Assembly (NCBI RefSeq): GCF_031877795.1
Contig: NC_133931.1
Coordinates: 26,038,264-26,102,263, forward strand
DNA length: 64,000 nt
Reading direction: 5' to 3'
From: Strix aluco
Taxonomy: Eukaryota > Chordata > Aves > Strigiformes > Strigidae
Part shown: piece after piece, positions 51,456-62,667 of the stretch
Position numbering within the stretch: the stretch's first letter is position 1
How the letters are laid out: each line of letters opens with the position of its first letter
Notes under the pieces: model-generated
The model's database searches: none
What the model was told of the DNA's origin: nothing
The model's input: only the letters and a program-made list of their open reading frames with translations
Program-made: the position numbers and the translations under genes

Positions 51456-53790
51456 TTACAATTGTAACATCTTTGTAATAGAATGACTTAGACAACAATT
51501 TGCAGTGGGAATTTTGGCAGAACAGAAACAGACAATACAGAGAAATATATCAGGAAAAAAAAAATCATGGCAATGCTCATTATCAAACTACTGCTCAGAA
51601 AAATGATGTCGATGATCAGAAAAATCTTGTCAGCAGTTTTGAAAGTATTTTCATCCTTTTATTATTAAAAGAACTGCCTCTATCTTTAGTGTTTTGGGTT
51701 TGGGGGTTTTTTGTAACTGAAATTATTGTGGTAAACTGCTAAAGTAAAAGAATTGCCTCTGTGCACTCAGCTGGTAACTCAGTGGGGGGTAACTCATCAC
51801 CAGCAGTAGAAGACAAAGTATGATAACCAGGCTGTGATTCTCCCAGTCTAAATGAGAATACTTTTCTATAGTTAACTCAGGACTTGGCCAAATGACCTGA
51901 TGGCTACAAGTGAAGAAGCCCCAGCTTCTTCAGGGTTGACGTGGCAGCCAACCCTGTCATTTATGCTCACAAACTGCATCAGGGCACCTCTATGTACAAC
52001 AGCCACTTTATTGCAAAACCCACTGTTGAAGTTGTTCTCATTTCTACAGAGAGGCACTAGCAAACAGCTAACACTTCATAAACCGCTGTAGTGATTTCTG
52101 CCAGGAACGTGCGATGGTGGCTGCAGACAGTTTAGACCTGTTCCTGGCATGGATTGGGGTTTGATGCCAGAAAGGTCTTTGGGTGCTGACATGGTGCGAT
52201 CCACTCCACAGATGTGAGTACGATGTAAATTCATATTGAGCCCATTTTGGCATAGTTTTCCCACATAAACAAATCTTCCAGGAGGAACTTCAGATCTGAT
52301 ATAGGATATACTGTCTTCTCCAGCGTTTCAGCTTTTGTCTTGTGTTTCACTCTTACTGTGAAGAGAGCAGTTAGAATACCAAATGGCTGAGGTTCTCCAT
52401 TCCTCTAAGAGAACATAACCTTCTCCTGATAACTCCTTAAGATACGCAAATCTACTACACTCTGTTGAGGTGGTAAAACTATTAACTCTGATTAGTAGCA
52501 CTGGATGTGAATATTTTCAGTGGGTTTACTCCTAAAATCCTCAGCAGATACTTACTCCGTCAATTGTCGATCAGCCATCACTGAAGTTTTGCATCAAAAA
52601 AGATCTGAGGACATCAAGATTCTGTTAATGACTGCACTCTGAGCTCCCTATCTGTGGCACTGATCTGCTCTATCCTGCAAACTTTTCCCAGTGCTGCTGT
52701 TGGTTAGGGATGCAGTGAAGCGCGATTTGCGATTATCATTGCTGGGCTCATGAAAGCCCCAGGTGTAGATGTAATCACAAGCAGCACTGAGTTTTTGCTG
52801 GTATAGCTTATTTTGCTTTTGTGGGAGGAGAAGGAAAGGCTGGAATAAGCTGTACTGGTTTATTGCAGTTTTGCTTGTATAGAATACCAGATTACCTACT
52901 CAGAAGTGCTCTGAATATAGATCTCCCTTGGAGTTGAAGTAGATCCATCCACTGCATCTGTGCAGGCCTGCCTTTATTTCACTTGAAAAGATACTGCATA
53001 ATTAGGGAATAAGGGTAGAAGTGTTTTCTTAAAAATATTTTGGTGTGGGGAAACAAGATCATGCTTTTTCATCATCTGTAGAAGAATGTGATCTGAGTTT
53101 TAATTGCCAGTTACCAAGATGGTGCTGAAAATAAGAAAGTATCAGTACATTAAATATATATATGAATAAATAATATGCAATTAGGTAGCGTGCTTTAAGC
53201 CCAGCTCATATAAATCAAGCCTGGAGATGCAGTAATGGACTTGGACACCTAGGCTGGTGTGACCTGTAACATGTTCAGGTGACAGGCACGTTCACAAACA
53301 CGTGCACACAGGCGCAGGGTCTCTTTTGTTTTGTACAGCAAGTGAAAGTAGCTCAGGAAAACATGGACAAACAGACCAAAGGACGTGCCCTCTCCTTTGC
53401 CGACCGCTTACTGATTAATCAAGGGCATGATGCTGATAGCAGTTATGCGTGTGAGCGACTTCCATTTTACTAGCGGTTCCCCAGCAGTTGGCGACCGCAT
53501 GCCAAGTTACGTGAAGGAGCGTGTTCTGGACTATGCCCCCAGAGTTTTGACATCCAGAAAATGTTATTTAAGGCTCATCGCAGAAACTTCAGCACTTGCT
53601 TAAAGGATGCGGTGATGGATTCAAGGGAAGGAATGGGACTGGGACAGGAAGAGGCAGGACAGAGCCTTGGTCCAGGTGATGAAGTAAACTGCAGGCAGGT
53701 AGAAAGCCGGAGAGAACGCCCGCACAGACTTGCTCCACGTCTGCTCATTCTAGTGATAAGACCCCAAAGGCATTTGTATGCCAAGGAATT
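51456..53790. other. Intergenic DNA upstream of the CpG island
   Basis: AT-rich sequence with no recognised gene. GC and CpG content begin to rise from about 53,790 (for example 'gcgctgccgggtgcgaggac' near 53,806), before the dense island starts at about 54,060. Promoter-distal elements of the FRAT gene might lie here, but I see no diagnostic motif. Confidence 0.5.
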
Positions 53791-54409
53791 AAACTCCAAA
53801 TCAATGCGCTGCCGGGTGCGAGGACACGGCGGGCATACCAAGCAGCAGAACCGTGCTCGCCGAGCGTGAACCGGCGGCAGCACAGCGCTATGCTGTGACC
53901 TCCGGACCGGGCGCTGCAGCATGAACGTGCTGCGGTCTCAGAACTGAATCTTGTGGGAGACTCCTGCAATGGGAATTGCAACGTAACGATCCGCTCCTGA
54001 GGGCACTAGTGGCTGACGCTTTATTTCCCAAAATTTTATTTTAGGAAAATGCAAGCATGGCGTTTAACACGCGCCGTGTTAAAGGGAAAGCAGAGCCGTG
54101 TAAGCGGCCGTCCCGCCGGTGCCGCGAGGCCGGCAGTTACAGAGGCACGGCCACGCGCTCCCACACGGAGCCCGCCGGGTTCCCGGGGCAGCGTCTGTCA
54201 GGCCGGCGGGGCTGGGGCCGACACGGTGCCGGCCGAGGGGGCGCCCGGAGGAAGCCCCTGGGGGGGCGGCAGCAGGCGGCCACCCTCCCCTCTGCACCCG
54301 GCGCCCCCCGCCCTCCTCCGGGCGCTTCTCCCGAGACGACAGAGCGGCGGAGCCGCCCCCCCGCGCCGGCCGGCCCCGCGCCCGCCCGGCCGCCCCGCCC
54401 CCTCACACC

Positions 54410-54470
54410 CCTCCTGCCAATCACCCTGGCCCCGCCCCGAGGCCCGAGGTGCGGGGTTTGAAAGCGGGCC
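54410..54470 (+). promoter_or_regulatory. Putative FRAT core promoter: CCAAT box, GC box, TTTGAA
   Basis: GCCAATCA at 54,416-54,423 is a strong NF-Y-type CCAAT box. CCCCGCCCC at 54,430-54,438 is a Sp/KLF GC box. TTTGAA at 54,457-54,462 followed by AGCGGG resembles a cell-cycle homology region near an E2F-like half-site. No TATA box is visible. The cluster lies about 400-445 bp before the FRAT start codon, a plausible distance for a promoter with a GC-rich 5' UTR. The transcription start itself cannot be located from sequence. Confidence 0.45.
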
Positions 54471-54709
54471 GGTCCACGCGGCGCGCGGGCGCGGGGGGGG
54501 GAGAGGGAGCGGCGTGGCCGGTGGGCGCGGGGCGGCCTCGCCCTGGCCGGCGGTCTCCGGCCGCGGGAGCCGCCCCCCGCGCCGCCGCGCGAGTCGCCCC
54601 CGGCCGCCGCGCGGGGCGTCGGCGCCGGGAGCGGCCGGCGGTCGGTCGGTGGCGGGGGCTTCCCCCCCCGCCCGGCGCAGTGGGAGGCGCCCGGGATCCC
54701 GCGTCACCC

Positions 54710-54718
54710 ATTGTTTAC
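54710..54718 (+). promoter_or_regulatory. FOX/SOX-like site in FRAT 5' region
   Basis: ATTGTTTAC combines a SOX-like ATTGTT and a forkhead TGTTTAC consensus. It stands out as a short AT-rich island inside nearly pure GC sequence, 143 bp before the start codon, so it may be retained by selection. This is motif inference only. Confidence 0.25.
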
Positions 54719-54860
54719 AAACCAACCCCAGCGGGCCGAGCTCCAGCTTCAACCGCAGCCGCCGGAGCCGCGTGTGCTCGCGTGCGCGCGGGGCGGCGGG
54801 CGGCGGCCCCGGTCCCGCTGCGTCTGGCGGCGCGGCGCGGCAGGGCGCCGGCCGGCCGAG

Positions 54861-55478
54861 ATGCCGTGCCGCCCGGGCGAGCGCTTCCTGCTGCTGGAGC
54901 GCTCGGTCGCCGTGGGGCAAGCGGGCTCCAAGGAGGTGGACGCGCTGGTGGCCAAGCTGGGCGAGGTGCTGCAGCTGAGCGCCCAGCGGGCGCCGCCGCC
55001 GCCCCGCGCCCCCAAGCACCTGGGGCCGGGCAGCGCCCGCGACCGCGCCGCCCCCTACTCGCCGCGCTGCAGCGGCGGCGGGGGGGGCCTGCTGGCGCCG
55101 CGGGGGCCGGCCCCGCCGCAAGCCCACCAGCAGCACGCCGAGCCCCCGCGGCCGGACCGGAGCGGCCACCAGCGGGTGACCAAGCAGCTGTGCGGCCGGG
55201 GCTGGCTGCGGAGCGCCGCCCGCCGGAGGAAGCAACCGCCACCGGGGCCGGGCGACGGGCCGGCGGAGGAGGAGGACCCCCACCGGCTCCTGCAGCAGCT
55301 CATCCTCTCCGGCAACCTCATCAAAGAAGCCGTGCGGCGGCTGCAGCTGGCGGCGGCGGCAGCGGCGGCGGCGGCGGCCTCCACGGCGTCCAGCGGCAGC
55401 GCCTCGGCGGGGAGCAGCGGCGCGGACGGCGAGGCGGCCGAGGCGGCGGCGGCGGCGGCGGTGCAGCCCCTGCAGTAG
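54861..55478 (+). CDS. FRAT2: FRAT-family GSK-3-binding protein (FRAT2-like), 205 aa
   Basis: FRAT proteins bind glycogen synthase kinase 3, compete with axin for it and so favour beta-catenin stabilisation in Wnt signalling. They also help move GSK-3 out of the nucleus. Seen here: the family start MPCR; conserved N-terminal block FLLLERSVAVGQ...EVDALVAKLGEVLQL (residues 9-39); RAAPY (62-66); RGWLR (113-117); and the GSK-3-binding helix LLQQLILSGNLIKEAVRRL (143-161), preceded by an acidic EEEDPH. The tail is Ala/Ser-rich (164-201, ten consecutive Ala at 164-173) and ends VQPLQ. RLQ followed by an Ala-rich stretch and a QP near the end resembles human FRAT2 (233 aa) more than FRAT1 (279 aa). 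The mammalian acidic N-terminal stretch is missing. The ATG is the first in frame and has G at -3. The gene is intronless, like its mammalian relatives. Family assignment is very strong; the FRAT2-versus-FRAT1 label is tentative, as bird FRAT may predate that split. Confidence 0.93.
   Translation: MPCRPGERFLLLERSVAVGQAGSKEVDALVAKLGEVLQLSAQRAPPPPRAPKHLGPGSARDRAAPYSPRCSGGGGGLLAPRGPAPPQAHQQHAEPPRPDRSGHQRVTKQLCGRGWLRSAARRRKQPPPGPGDGPAEEEDPHRLLQQLILSGNLIKEAVRRLQLAAAAAAAAAASTASSGSASAGSSGADGEAAEAAAAAAVQPLQ
55346..55378 (+). repeat. GCG/GCA trinucleotide tract coding polyalanine
   Basis: Near-pure GCG codons interrupted by one GCA encode ten consecutive alanines directly after the GSK-3-binding helix. 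Such tracts are prone to length change. A second run of six alanines (residues 195-200) lies near the C-terminus. Confidence 0.85.
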
Positions 55479-56405
55479 CCGGCGGGGACGAGCGGCGGCG
55501 GCCGGGGCGGAGGAGCGCGGCTGGGGCGGCCGCTAGCGGCGGCGGGAACCCCCGCCGGGCGGACTGCGGGAGCGCGGCGCTGGCTCCGCCGCGATGTAAG
55601 TCTCCCCCCGCGGCGGGGCGGCGGCGGGGCCCCCCCCTCCCGCTGCCGGGCGGGGACGGGCCGGGCGCGTCGGGGTCGGTTGGAGTGGGGCGGGTTTGCT
55701 CCCCCCGCCGCCCCAAGGTCACCCCCGGCGCGGCGCCGAGCCCCGCCGCGTTCCAACCGGCGGAGGCCTCGCATGCCGCCCGCCCGCCCCGAGGTGGTGG
55801 AGTGCCCCCCCCGCCCTCCCCTGCCTTCCTCGGGAGCTCCTCCTCCTCCTCCTCCCCCCACCGGGACAGCCCGGCCGGGGCCGCGGACCCCCCCCGCCGC
55901 CGGTCCCCCGGCCGCCGCGGGGCTGCTCCGCCGCCGGGCTCCGTCTCCCAGGAGCCATTTGCAATAATTCTGGCTGACCCCGGCGGGAGGTGTTTCCTTT
56001 CCCCTCCCGGCTGGTTTGTTGGTTTTGTTTGGGTTTTTTTTTAATTATTATTTTAACGTTTATTATTATTTTTTTCCCGTTGTGACTGTATGAAGCAGTT
56101 TAAAAAAAAATGTGAATATCAAAGCTGGAAGGCAGCTGGACTTAGAGTTGTAAAGCCTGATGAGTGAATGGAGCCTGAGACGCATTGTTCACATAAGGTA
56201 GCCGAAACAAGTTTTTTCTACCAAAAAGAAAAAACCCCCTGAATCCACCCTTCCCCGACAAACTCAATGGCTCGAATACAAGATGCAGCTGTTGATTTTA
56301 AATATATGCACTTCGTACCGGAGTGTTTGAAATGTGTTCCTGATTTACAGGACTTACTGTCTTAATTAACCTGTCTGTATTGAATAAATGTGGTCTTGTT
56401 TTTAT
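55479..56405 (+). other. Probable FRAT 3' UTR
   Basis: From the TAG stop the sequence continues GC-rich to about 55,980, then turns abruptly AT-rich (TTTTTTTTAATTATTATTTT near 56,034) and reaches a canonical polyadenylation signal. A perfect 5' splice-site hexamer GTAAGT at 55,596-55,601 lies in it, so an alternative spliced 3' end is possible, although FRAT genes are normally unspliced. The end is inferred from the signal and the downstream GU-rich element. Confidence 0.65.
56383..56388 (+). terminator. FRAT polyadenylation signal AATAAA
   Basis: A canonical AATAAA follows the FRAT stop by about 900 bp. The downstream sequence is GU/U-rich (TGGTCTTGTTTTTATTTT, then GGTCTGTGTCTC near 56,411), which fits a cleavage site around 56,400-56,410. 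It is the first strong signal after the coding region. Confidence 0.75.
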
Positions 56406-59400
56406 TTTTGGGTCTGTGTCTCATTGTTAAGGGAAAGTGAATTTCTGTTCATGAGAACAAAACTATGTGGATGATGCTCCAGAAGGCACGTTCTCCTTGA
56501 TCTTCTTTCAGTTGTGAGATCTCCATTTTGCAGACAAAAAAAAAAAATCCCCACAACAATCCGCATAGTCTGATGCAGTGGGACACCGGTTATTAATGCA
56601 CGGAGATGCAACTGAGCCCCTTTGTTTGCCAGCAGCATTCATTCGTAAGCCGTGAGACGCCCCTTCGAACAGCGATAATGTGGCTACTGGAATCTATAAG
56701 TCAAATCATACTGAAACCAAAATTAGGTATCTGGTATTGGGGAAGGAACAGAGCTTGTGTTGGTTACTTGTTTGTTTTTTTGCTTTCTCGGGGTGGGGAG
56801 GACTAGGCAGCAGGTTTTGTTTCTATAAACCAGAATTTGATGCTGGTGATGATTAAGTTCCAATACCTATTCTAAATAGCTTCCTTGGTAAAATCCTATG
56901 TTAGGTTTTTAGGAGTCAAAGAATGAGCTTCAAGATCAGAACTGAACACATCAGACAGACGGGAGCATAACAGTCTCCCAGCCCCCACTCAATTTGAGGT
57001 AAAAAGCTCCTTTGAAGAAGGTAGCAATCCCACATGAAAGAAAATGGAAGATGTTTGCCTTTGTCCAAGAGAGCAATTTGAGCAGCTACGTTTACTTGTG
57101 CGATTAGTTCTTTCAAGAATACATTAAATCCACAAAATATTTTAGATTTCTTTCTCTGCTACCAGCTACTGATAGAAACTGATGCTGAAGGTTTTTATGT
57201 CTTACTGAATTTCTCATGTGCTAGGAACAATATGTGATGTTATTATTAGCTTTATCTTGATTAATTTAGAAGTAGAATGCAGTTTTTCCATATCAAAATG
57301 TAAAATGCAAAAGAAGTTCAACACATTTCAGAACCTCCTTAATTACTAACATCTGAAGTCCTTTTTCTCATAACTTATGCTGCTTTTGTGGCATTTTGCA
57401 CAACTTAGAAAGGATTCGTATCTGCCGCTAGTTTTTATCCTCTAATACAATAATGTGTAGCTTGTCCTTACTTCAAAGGAATATTTATTTGAAATTTCGT
57501 TGTTTGTTTGTTAATTGAGGGGAAAAATGTTCAATTTGAAAGAAATCTTAGCTTCATGTATTACCACTAGCCAACAACTAAAAAACTAGTTGTTCTCATA
57601 TTTGTCCTTCAGATGCTTGGGCAGATAGGTATTTGCTGTGTCAACACTGAAAGTGACCCCGAGGATGGGTAGTTTAATTACTAAAAGAGCTGGAGGAAAC
57701 AGGGTAAAAACGGAGCATAGCCAAGGGAGCCTGAGTTGTTACACAACTACGGTTAAAAGTATATGTGTGGCTGTCAGCTGAAATTCTGAAAGCTGGCATG
57801 GTTGACTTGAATTTTTGCCACTGATAATTATGCATCGATTCTGCATCCCCCTTTTCCCCCCACCTTCCCCCCTCCCCAAATCCTTGCCTCTGTATACTAA
57901 TGAGAACAGCTAACTTTACAAGTGTCCTTTGTAGTCATTGAAAGCCTTGAGACATTCCTTTTAAGGATTTTACTAGAATAACACTTTTCAATAAACTGGC
58001 AGTTGAAGTGAGGCTTAGAAAAGATGCTAATAAATTTCACAGTGACTGGCTGGTTTTTAAGCTTCCTAAATTACTTCTAAAATAGCTTTTACTTTCTCCT
58101 TTGTGCGAGGCTGGGAGATGCATATATGAAAAGGGTTATAGTGAGCTAAGTGTTATGTAGAGTGTGTGATGATTTGGTAAAAGGGTTTTTGGCACTTGTT
58201 TCAGATAACTCGCATAACTCACCAATGTGTCTTCATCACTCATAACGTGAACATCCTAAGCTCATGTCAGCAACCTTTATCGTCACATCTTCCTTATAAG
58301 TCTTTAAAATGATCTTCAAAATAGAGCACATGTCACTTCTTCGTAAGGGAACAGACCAAACGTGCCTTATTTTGGTTTTGGAAGCCAAGTTTTACAAGAT
58401 GTTGGACCAATTGAAATACTGCCAGAAGGTTTCCATTGATTGATTGCAAATTCTGTTTTTTCAAATATTGCCTTGTGCTATGCAATGCGGGCATACAAAC
58501 AGAAAGGAACTTTGATATAAAAGTCACTGTCTACTTTGTTTCCTAAATGGGATAAAAAATGTCGAACAGTGAAGGAAACATTTTTGTAAGCTTTAAATAT
58601 CTGGTTTAGAGGTAGGGTTTTTTTAGTACATTTAGCCTGTACTGGTCCTCAGATACCAGTTGTTGGTTTCTGGAGAAGCAAAAAGGAAATTTGGGTACAT
58701 GCTACGTTTAAGCTTCATGGTATGCTTAGACTACCTTCATTTCTAAGTGAAAATATAGTTTACTTCAGCTTTAATTTGGAATAAAATTATATTTTCATAA
58801 TAAGCATTTAGCTAGGGGTTTTTTTTCCATCTTGTGAGGAAAAAAAATTGTTCAAAACACAAGATTTTGCAGTGGATCAAATGAGCTGTAAGATCAAAAA
58901 TAAGCCATTTAGATATTTGTAACAAGTGATACTGCAATGCACTGGGGAAGAAGTTTATTTTCATTATATTTACAGGGGGCTATATTTTGGGGATAAGCTT
59001 GATTTTAAATAATTTTGTAAACAAATGCACAAAAGACTCACAATCACATCTCTTCGTGGCGTTGCATTAGAATGGCACAAGGCTGCCACAGCTTTTTCAT
59101 GTGTAGTCTACATTGCAGCTTAACTCCTCCTGAGTTTTTTTTATATGACTTAACAAGTGTTTTCCTGACCCCTTGCCCAAAACTCAGCTTTGCACCCTTG
59201 TTATATCTTGCTCTTTCTACTCTCACATTCCCTGAGCTCTTGAAAGTAATGCAGTTTAGCCACAAGTCTGGCAGGTAAAATGATTTTTGTCTGCTATTCG
59301 CCCCATGTGTCTCCTGTATCCCTTTTAGCTTACTATTGTGTATTGCACCAGTACTTAGAGACTCCTGTAAAAATTATGTTGGTATAGTACTCAGCATGGT

Positions 59401-59568
59401 AGGAAAGTAGGAACTCTGCCCTAAGTCCTTAAAATCAGGCTTAAAAGAAGGTTTTAAAGAAAATAGCAAGTGCATCTCATGGAAGGCATAAGGGAGAAAA
59501 GGGATGTAGGCTGGTTAATGCACAACTTAAGTTCTGGCCAGACAGGGCCAGTCCCAGTGTCAGCAGCT
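56406..59568. other. AT-rich DNA downstream of FRAT
   Basis: No gene recognised. A short palindrome at about 57,572-57,593 (AACAACTA, loop, TAGTTGTT) and an 'aattatgcatcgatt' stretch near 57,826 are the only structured items I noticed. No open frame has a known domain. Confidence 0.5.
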
Positions 59569-59630
59569 TCTCCATCTCCATCTCCATCTCCATCTCCATC
59601 TCCATCTCCATCTCCATCTCCATCTCCATC
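59569..59630. repeat. Hexanucleotide array (TCTCCA)n
   Basis: About ten uninterrupted copies of TCTCCA/CATCTC, perfect in register. A spurious open frame through it (59,470-59,736) reads as alternating Ser-Pro. The perfection indicates recent slippage, so copy number is likely to vary between individuals. Confidence 0.95.
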
Positions 59631-62169
59631 TAAAGAGCATCCCTCATTCCCTCCTAGTCCCTGGCCCCACAGTTTTCCTCTCCTTACCCTGCATTCCCCC
59701 CTTACTCAGGCCATTATTTTCAGCTTGTGGTTGTAATCTTTCATTTTTACATGTCATTTGTCCATGTAGTATTGCTCTTCCCAAATATTAAGTAGCTTTG
59801 TTCTCCTCAGTTGCTTTTTGGTAGGTACTTTTGACTTGCTTGTTCATTTGGCTTCAAATATTGTAGCTCAGTCACTTCTTGTTAGCCAAGATTTGTCTTC
59901 TACATCTTGCAGTGTGTGACTTGGAGGGTAAGTTACAACTGTCTTTCATCTTCAGTTTGTACAATGTAGGGCAGAAATCAGAGGTGAAATCCTAGCTGCA
60001 ATGAAATGAACGGATGAAGTTAACAGAAAAATTCATCTCAACTTCTATGGGAATTTCCTTATGTGTTTTTTTTTAGAAGTAGCTGGAAAACACCACTTAA
60101 AGTGCTACGATAACTACATAAATGACTTTGAAGCAACACAAAAATGACATCAGCAAACTCATTTCCTGAGTCAATGAGGTTGGTTTGCCTTTTCTCTTCC
60201 AAAAATGATGCTTTAACTGTGTGACTAACCTCGACCTTTGTCAAAGCTGCAGAACTGCTATTCTGCAATTTCTATGGCAAAAGGCAGCTGCTAGAAAAGA
60301 AGGAATTGGTGCCCCTAGAGAGAGGAAGGCTGCAGTGTGCCCAAGCCGCACTAGTAGACACTGTAGACTCCACAACAGAGGAAGCTACAGGAAATCAGGC
60401 ACCATAAATTCAGAGGCACGCAGCATTAACTGTTCCTTATGCAATATCCTGTATCTAAGTTGTATTATTTTTGCTTCCCATGATCTAATCTGGTGGTGTC
60501 TGGTAGAGTAATACAGCCAGCTAAGGGTGCTTGTCATCACTGTAGGCACTAGGACATCAGCAATCAAAAGAAATTGTAGAAACACCTTGTCTCTGTGTCC
60601 CCCGGTAATCACTGACTTGGCAGGACTTTCATGAAGAGGTGCTAAAGAAAGGCTGTAAGCTCCTGAGCCATATGAAGAAGTTTAATACGTTCAGTTCCAA
60701 CCCCAAGTACAGGTTTTATAGCAGCAATAATTGTAAATCTAGGAAAAAAAAAATCCTGCAGGAGCTTTTACACTCGGAAGTCAAGTGCTAAGTTAGAGAA
60801 TAAATAGATCTGTTTTAATTTTCCTCCCATGTGGTTACTGTCAGTCGTCATCCAAGGAAGTCTGCTGCTCCCCGGCATGCTATGGGGCTTGTGCCATCAA
60901 CTGCCCTTCAGAAGGTGGTCTCTGATTTTGCAGGCCAGAGAGGTGGTAGTCTTCCAGTTCAATGGGATCACTTTTAGGAGTGACTCTGAATTAAAGAGAT
61001 ACATTTTTCATTTGATGGTATGTGATGAAACAACACCAGGATGAAAATGTTTTAATTAGAGGAAGTGGATCCTGGCTGGCTTAATACTAAGTATTTGCTC
61101 CTCTAAGCATTTTACCACAAGAGGTCGGGGCTTATTCTACCTGTATCACAACAATTGTCCTAGTTTCAAGGCTTAAATCTACAGAAGCATGGGGTCTAAG
61201 TTAAGGTGCAAATCCGGGTTATTAGTGTTCTTAAATCCACATTGCAATGCCTTTTCATTTTTACAAGACTAGTAGTTCTCCACAGGAAACCAAGCAGTGC
61301 TGAAGCAGGTGACTGAATGTGTGTAGGTACATCCCCAGCTTCTCCTGAAAGATGGAAAATGAGGGGGATATCTAACCCTCTCCTCTTGTTAGCAGGCAGC
61401 ATTGGCAGTTGCTATTCTGGCAATACCTAGCTGTCAGTCAGTGCACAGATATGCCCCACTGATGTGATATCTCATCTGTACATCATTTTGGAAGGTAAAA
61501 AAGCAGGTATTTATATTTTTCATCTCGCTGCTCTTCTCTTCTGTTAGCTTTCACCAGGCTGCTTTGACAGCTGCTTTCCTTCAAGGCTTCTGATGCAAAC
61601 TTCCTTGGCTGCATTCAGCTCTGTCCTGAACAGTGGCTGGATCCTGGGTCGTAGGACACAGAAATCTTATTCCCATTGAAAAGGAGTATGGTCAGCCTGG
61701 AGTGTGCCAGACTGGTAGCAGAATAGAAATAAGAGACAGAAATTCCCACCTCTGCATCTGTATAGATCTGTCCTTCTCCCCGTGTTTTTTTTCCGTTTTG
61801 AGAGAGGCTACAGATATCAAGTGCCTCTGAAAGTCAAATTGCCTACCTTGGTAGTGATTTGGAAGTGATGCACAGCCCCATTTTTCACTTTTCTCATTAT
61901 TTTGCTGGAGACCCTTTCACAGCACATTTGGTTTGTGTTGATCCGGTTCTCCAGCCTGTGGTTAGACAGAGATGCTCGGGGTTAAAGAGCAAACATGCAT
62001 AGCATGGGTGCTGTGTATGTGGACACACAAGCATGGGCTCAAATGTGAGTTGCTGAAATAGTACTTGCGCACAGGGTCAAATGTGCAGATGTTTTACTGA
62101 CACTAAGAATAAAAGATAATCCTACACAAAGGACAGGTGCTATTAATTAACTTCAGAATTAAATTTTTT
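59631..62169. other. Gene-free intergenic DNA
   Basis: AT-rich sequence with no recognisable gene or well-preserved transposon. Confidence 0.55.
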
Positions 62170-62232
62170 GGTTAATGGTTGGACTAGATGATCTTCAAGG
62201 TCTGTTCCAACCTAGATGATTCTATGATTTTA
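62170..62232 (+). mobile_element. CR1 LINE 3' terminal fragment
   Basis: Only the last 60 bp or so of a CR1 3' UTR: 'ggttggactagatgatcttc', then 'aaggtctgttccaacctaga', then the tail 'tgattctatgatttt'. The orientation is plus. The wording matches the complement of the copy at 16,013, suggesting the same CR1 subfamily. Confidence 0.88.
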
Positions 62233-62667
62233 GTAAAAATTTGAGTATACAGCAAAAATTATGGAAGAATACCATTGTGGTTTTTGTCTTGTTGTCGAAG
62301 TTAAGGCAAATGTCTTTTTAATGCAGTACTGCACATGTCCTGTGTGTGCACTGCCTTGATAGCTGCTCCTGAACAGGTCTTATCTTAGTAAAAGCAGATC
62401 AGACCCTATCAGGACTAGCAAATTATTGTAAGACATAAAATTTCAAATGGGTTTTGATTTACCTGCTTCTTCCTAAACAAAACAAAAATCCTTATTGTCA
62501 GGTATATATTGATGCTGAATAACTCCTTCAAGGATGGCTTTGTGCAGGAGTGACTTGAAGTTTGCAGCCAGAATGGTACAGATCTGCCTTATGATTGCAA
62601 TGGCTTTAATTTATCTATTATTAAAAGTCTCGATTCTTTTGCCTTCAGTGTTTTTAAATGTGGTTGC

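Larger units (their letters stand above)
54060..55980. promoter_or_regulatory. CpG island covering FRAT promoter, CDS and early 3' UTR
   Basis: Extremely GC- and CpG-rich for nearly 2 kb, unlike the AT-rich sequence on both sides. It spans the probable promoter, the whole coding sequence and the first part of the 3' UTR. The composition removes stop codons in every frame, which produces long spurious open frames on both strands (up to about 640 codons). Runs of G and C (for example nine Gs at 54,492-54,500 and C-runs near 55,631 and 55,806) give strong G-quadruplex potential. Such islands normally mark a broadly active or developmentally regulated vertebrate promoter. Confidence 0.92.

Noticed and set aside
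53561-53869. 102-codon open frame ending near the CpG island with an Arg-rich tail
   Set aside because: No family match. The Arg-rich end reflects rising GC content at the island edge.
54198-55283. 361-codon open frame on the minus strand opposite FRAT
   Set aside because: It is the antisense shadow of the GC-rich FRAT region, low complexity and without any recognisable domain.
54119-56044. 641-codon open frame on the plus strand through the CpG island
   Set aside because: It is rich in Pro, Ala, Arg and Gly with no family motif and overlaps FRAT in another frame. Extreme GC content removes stop codons.
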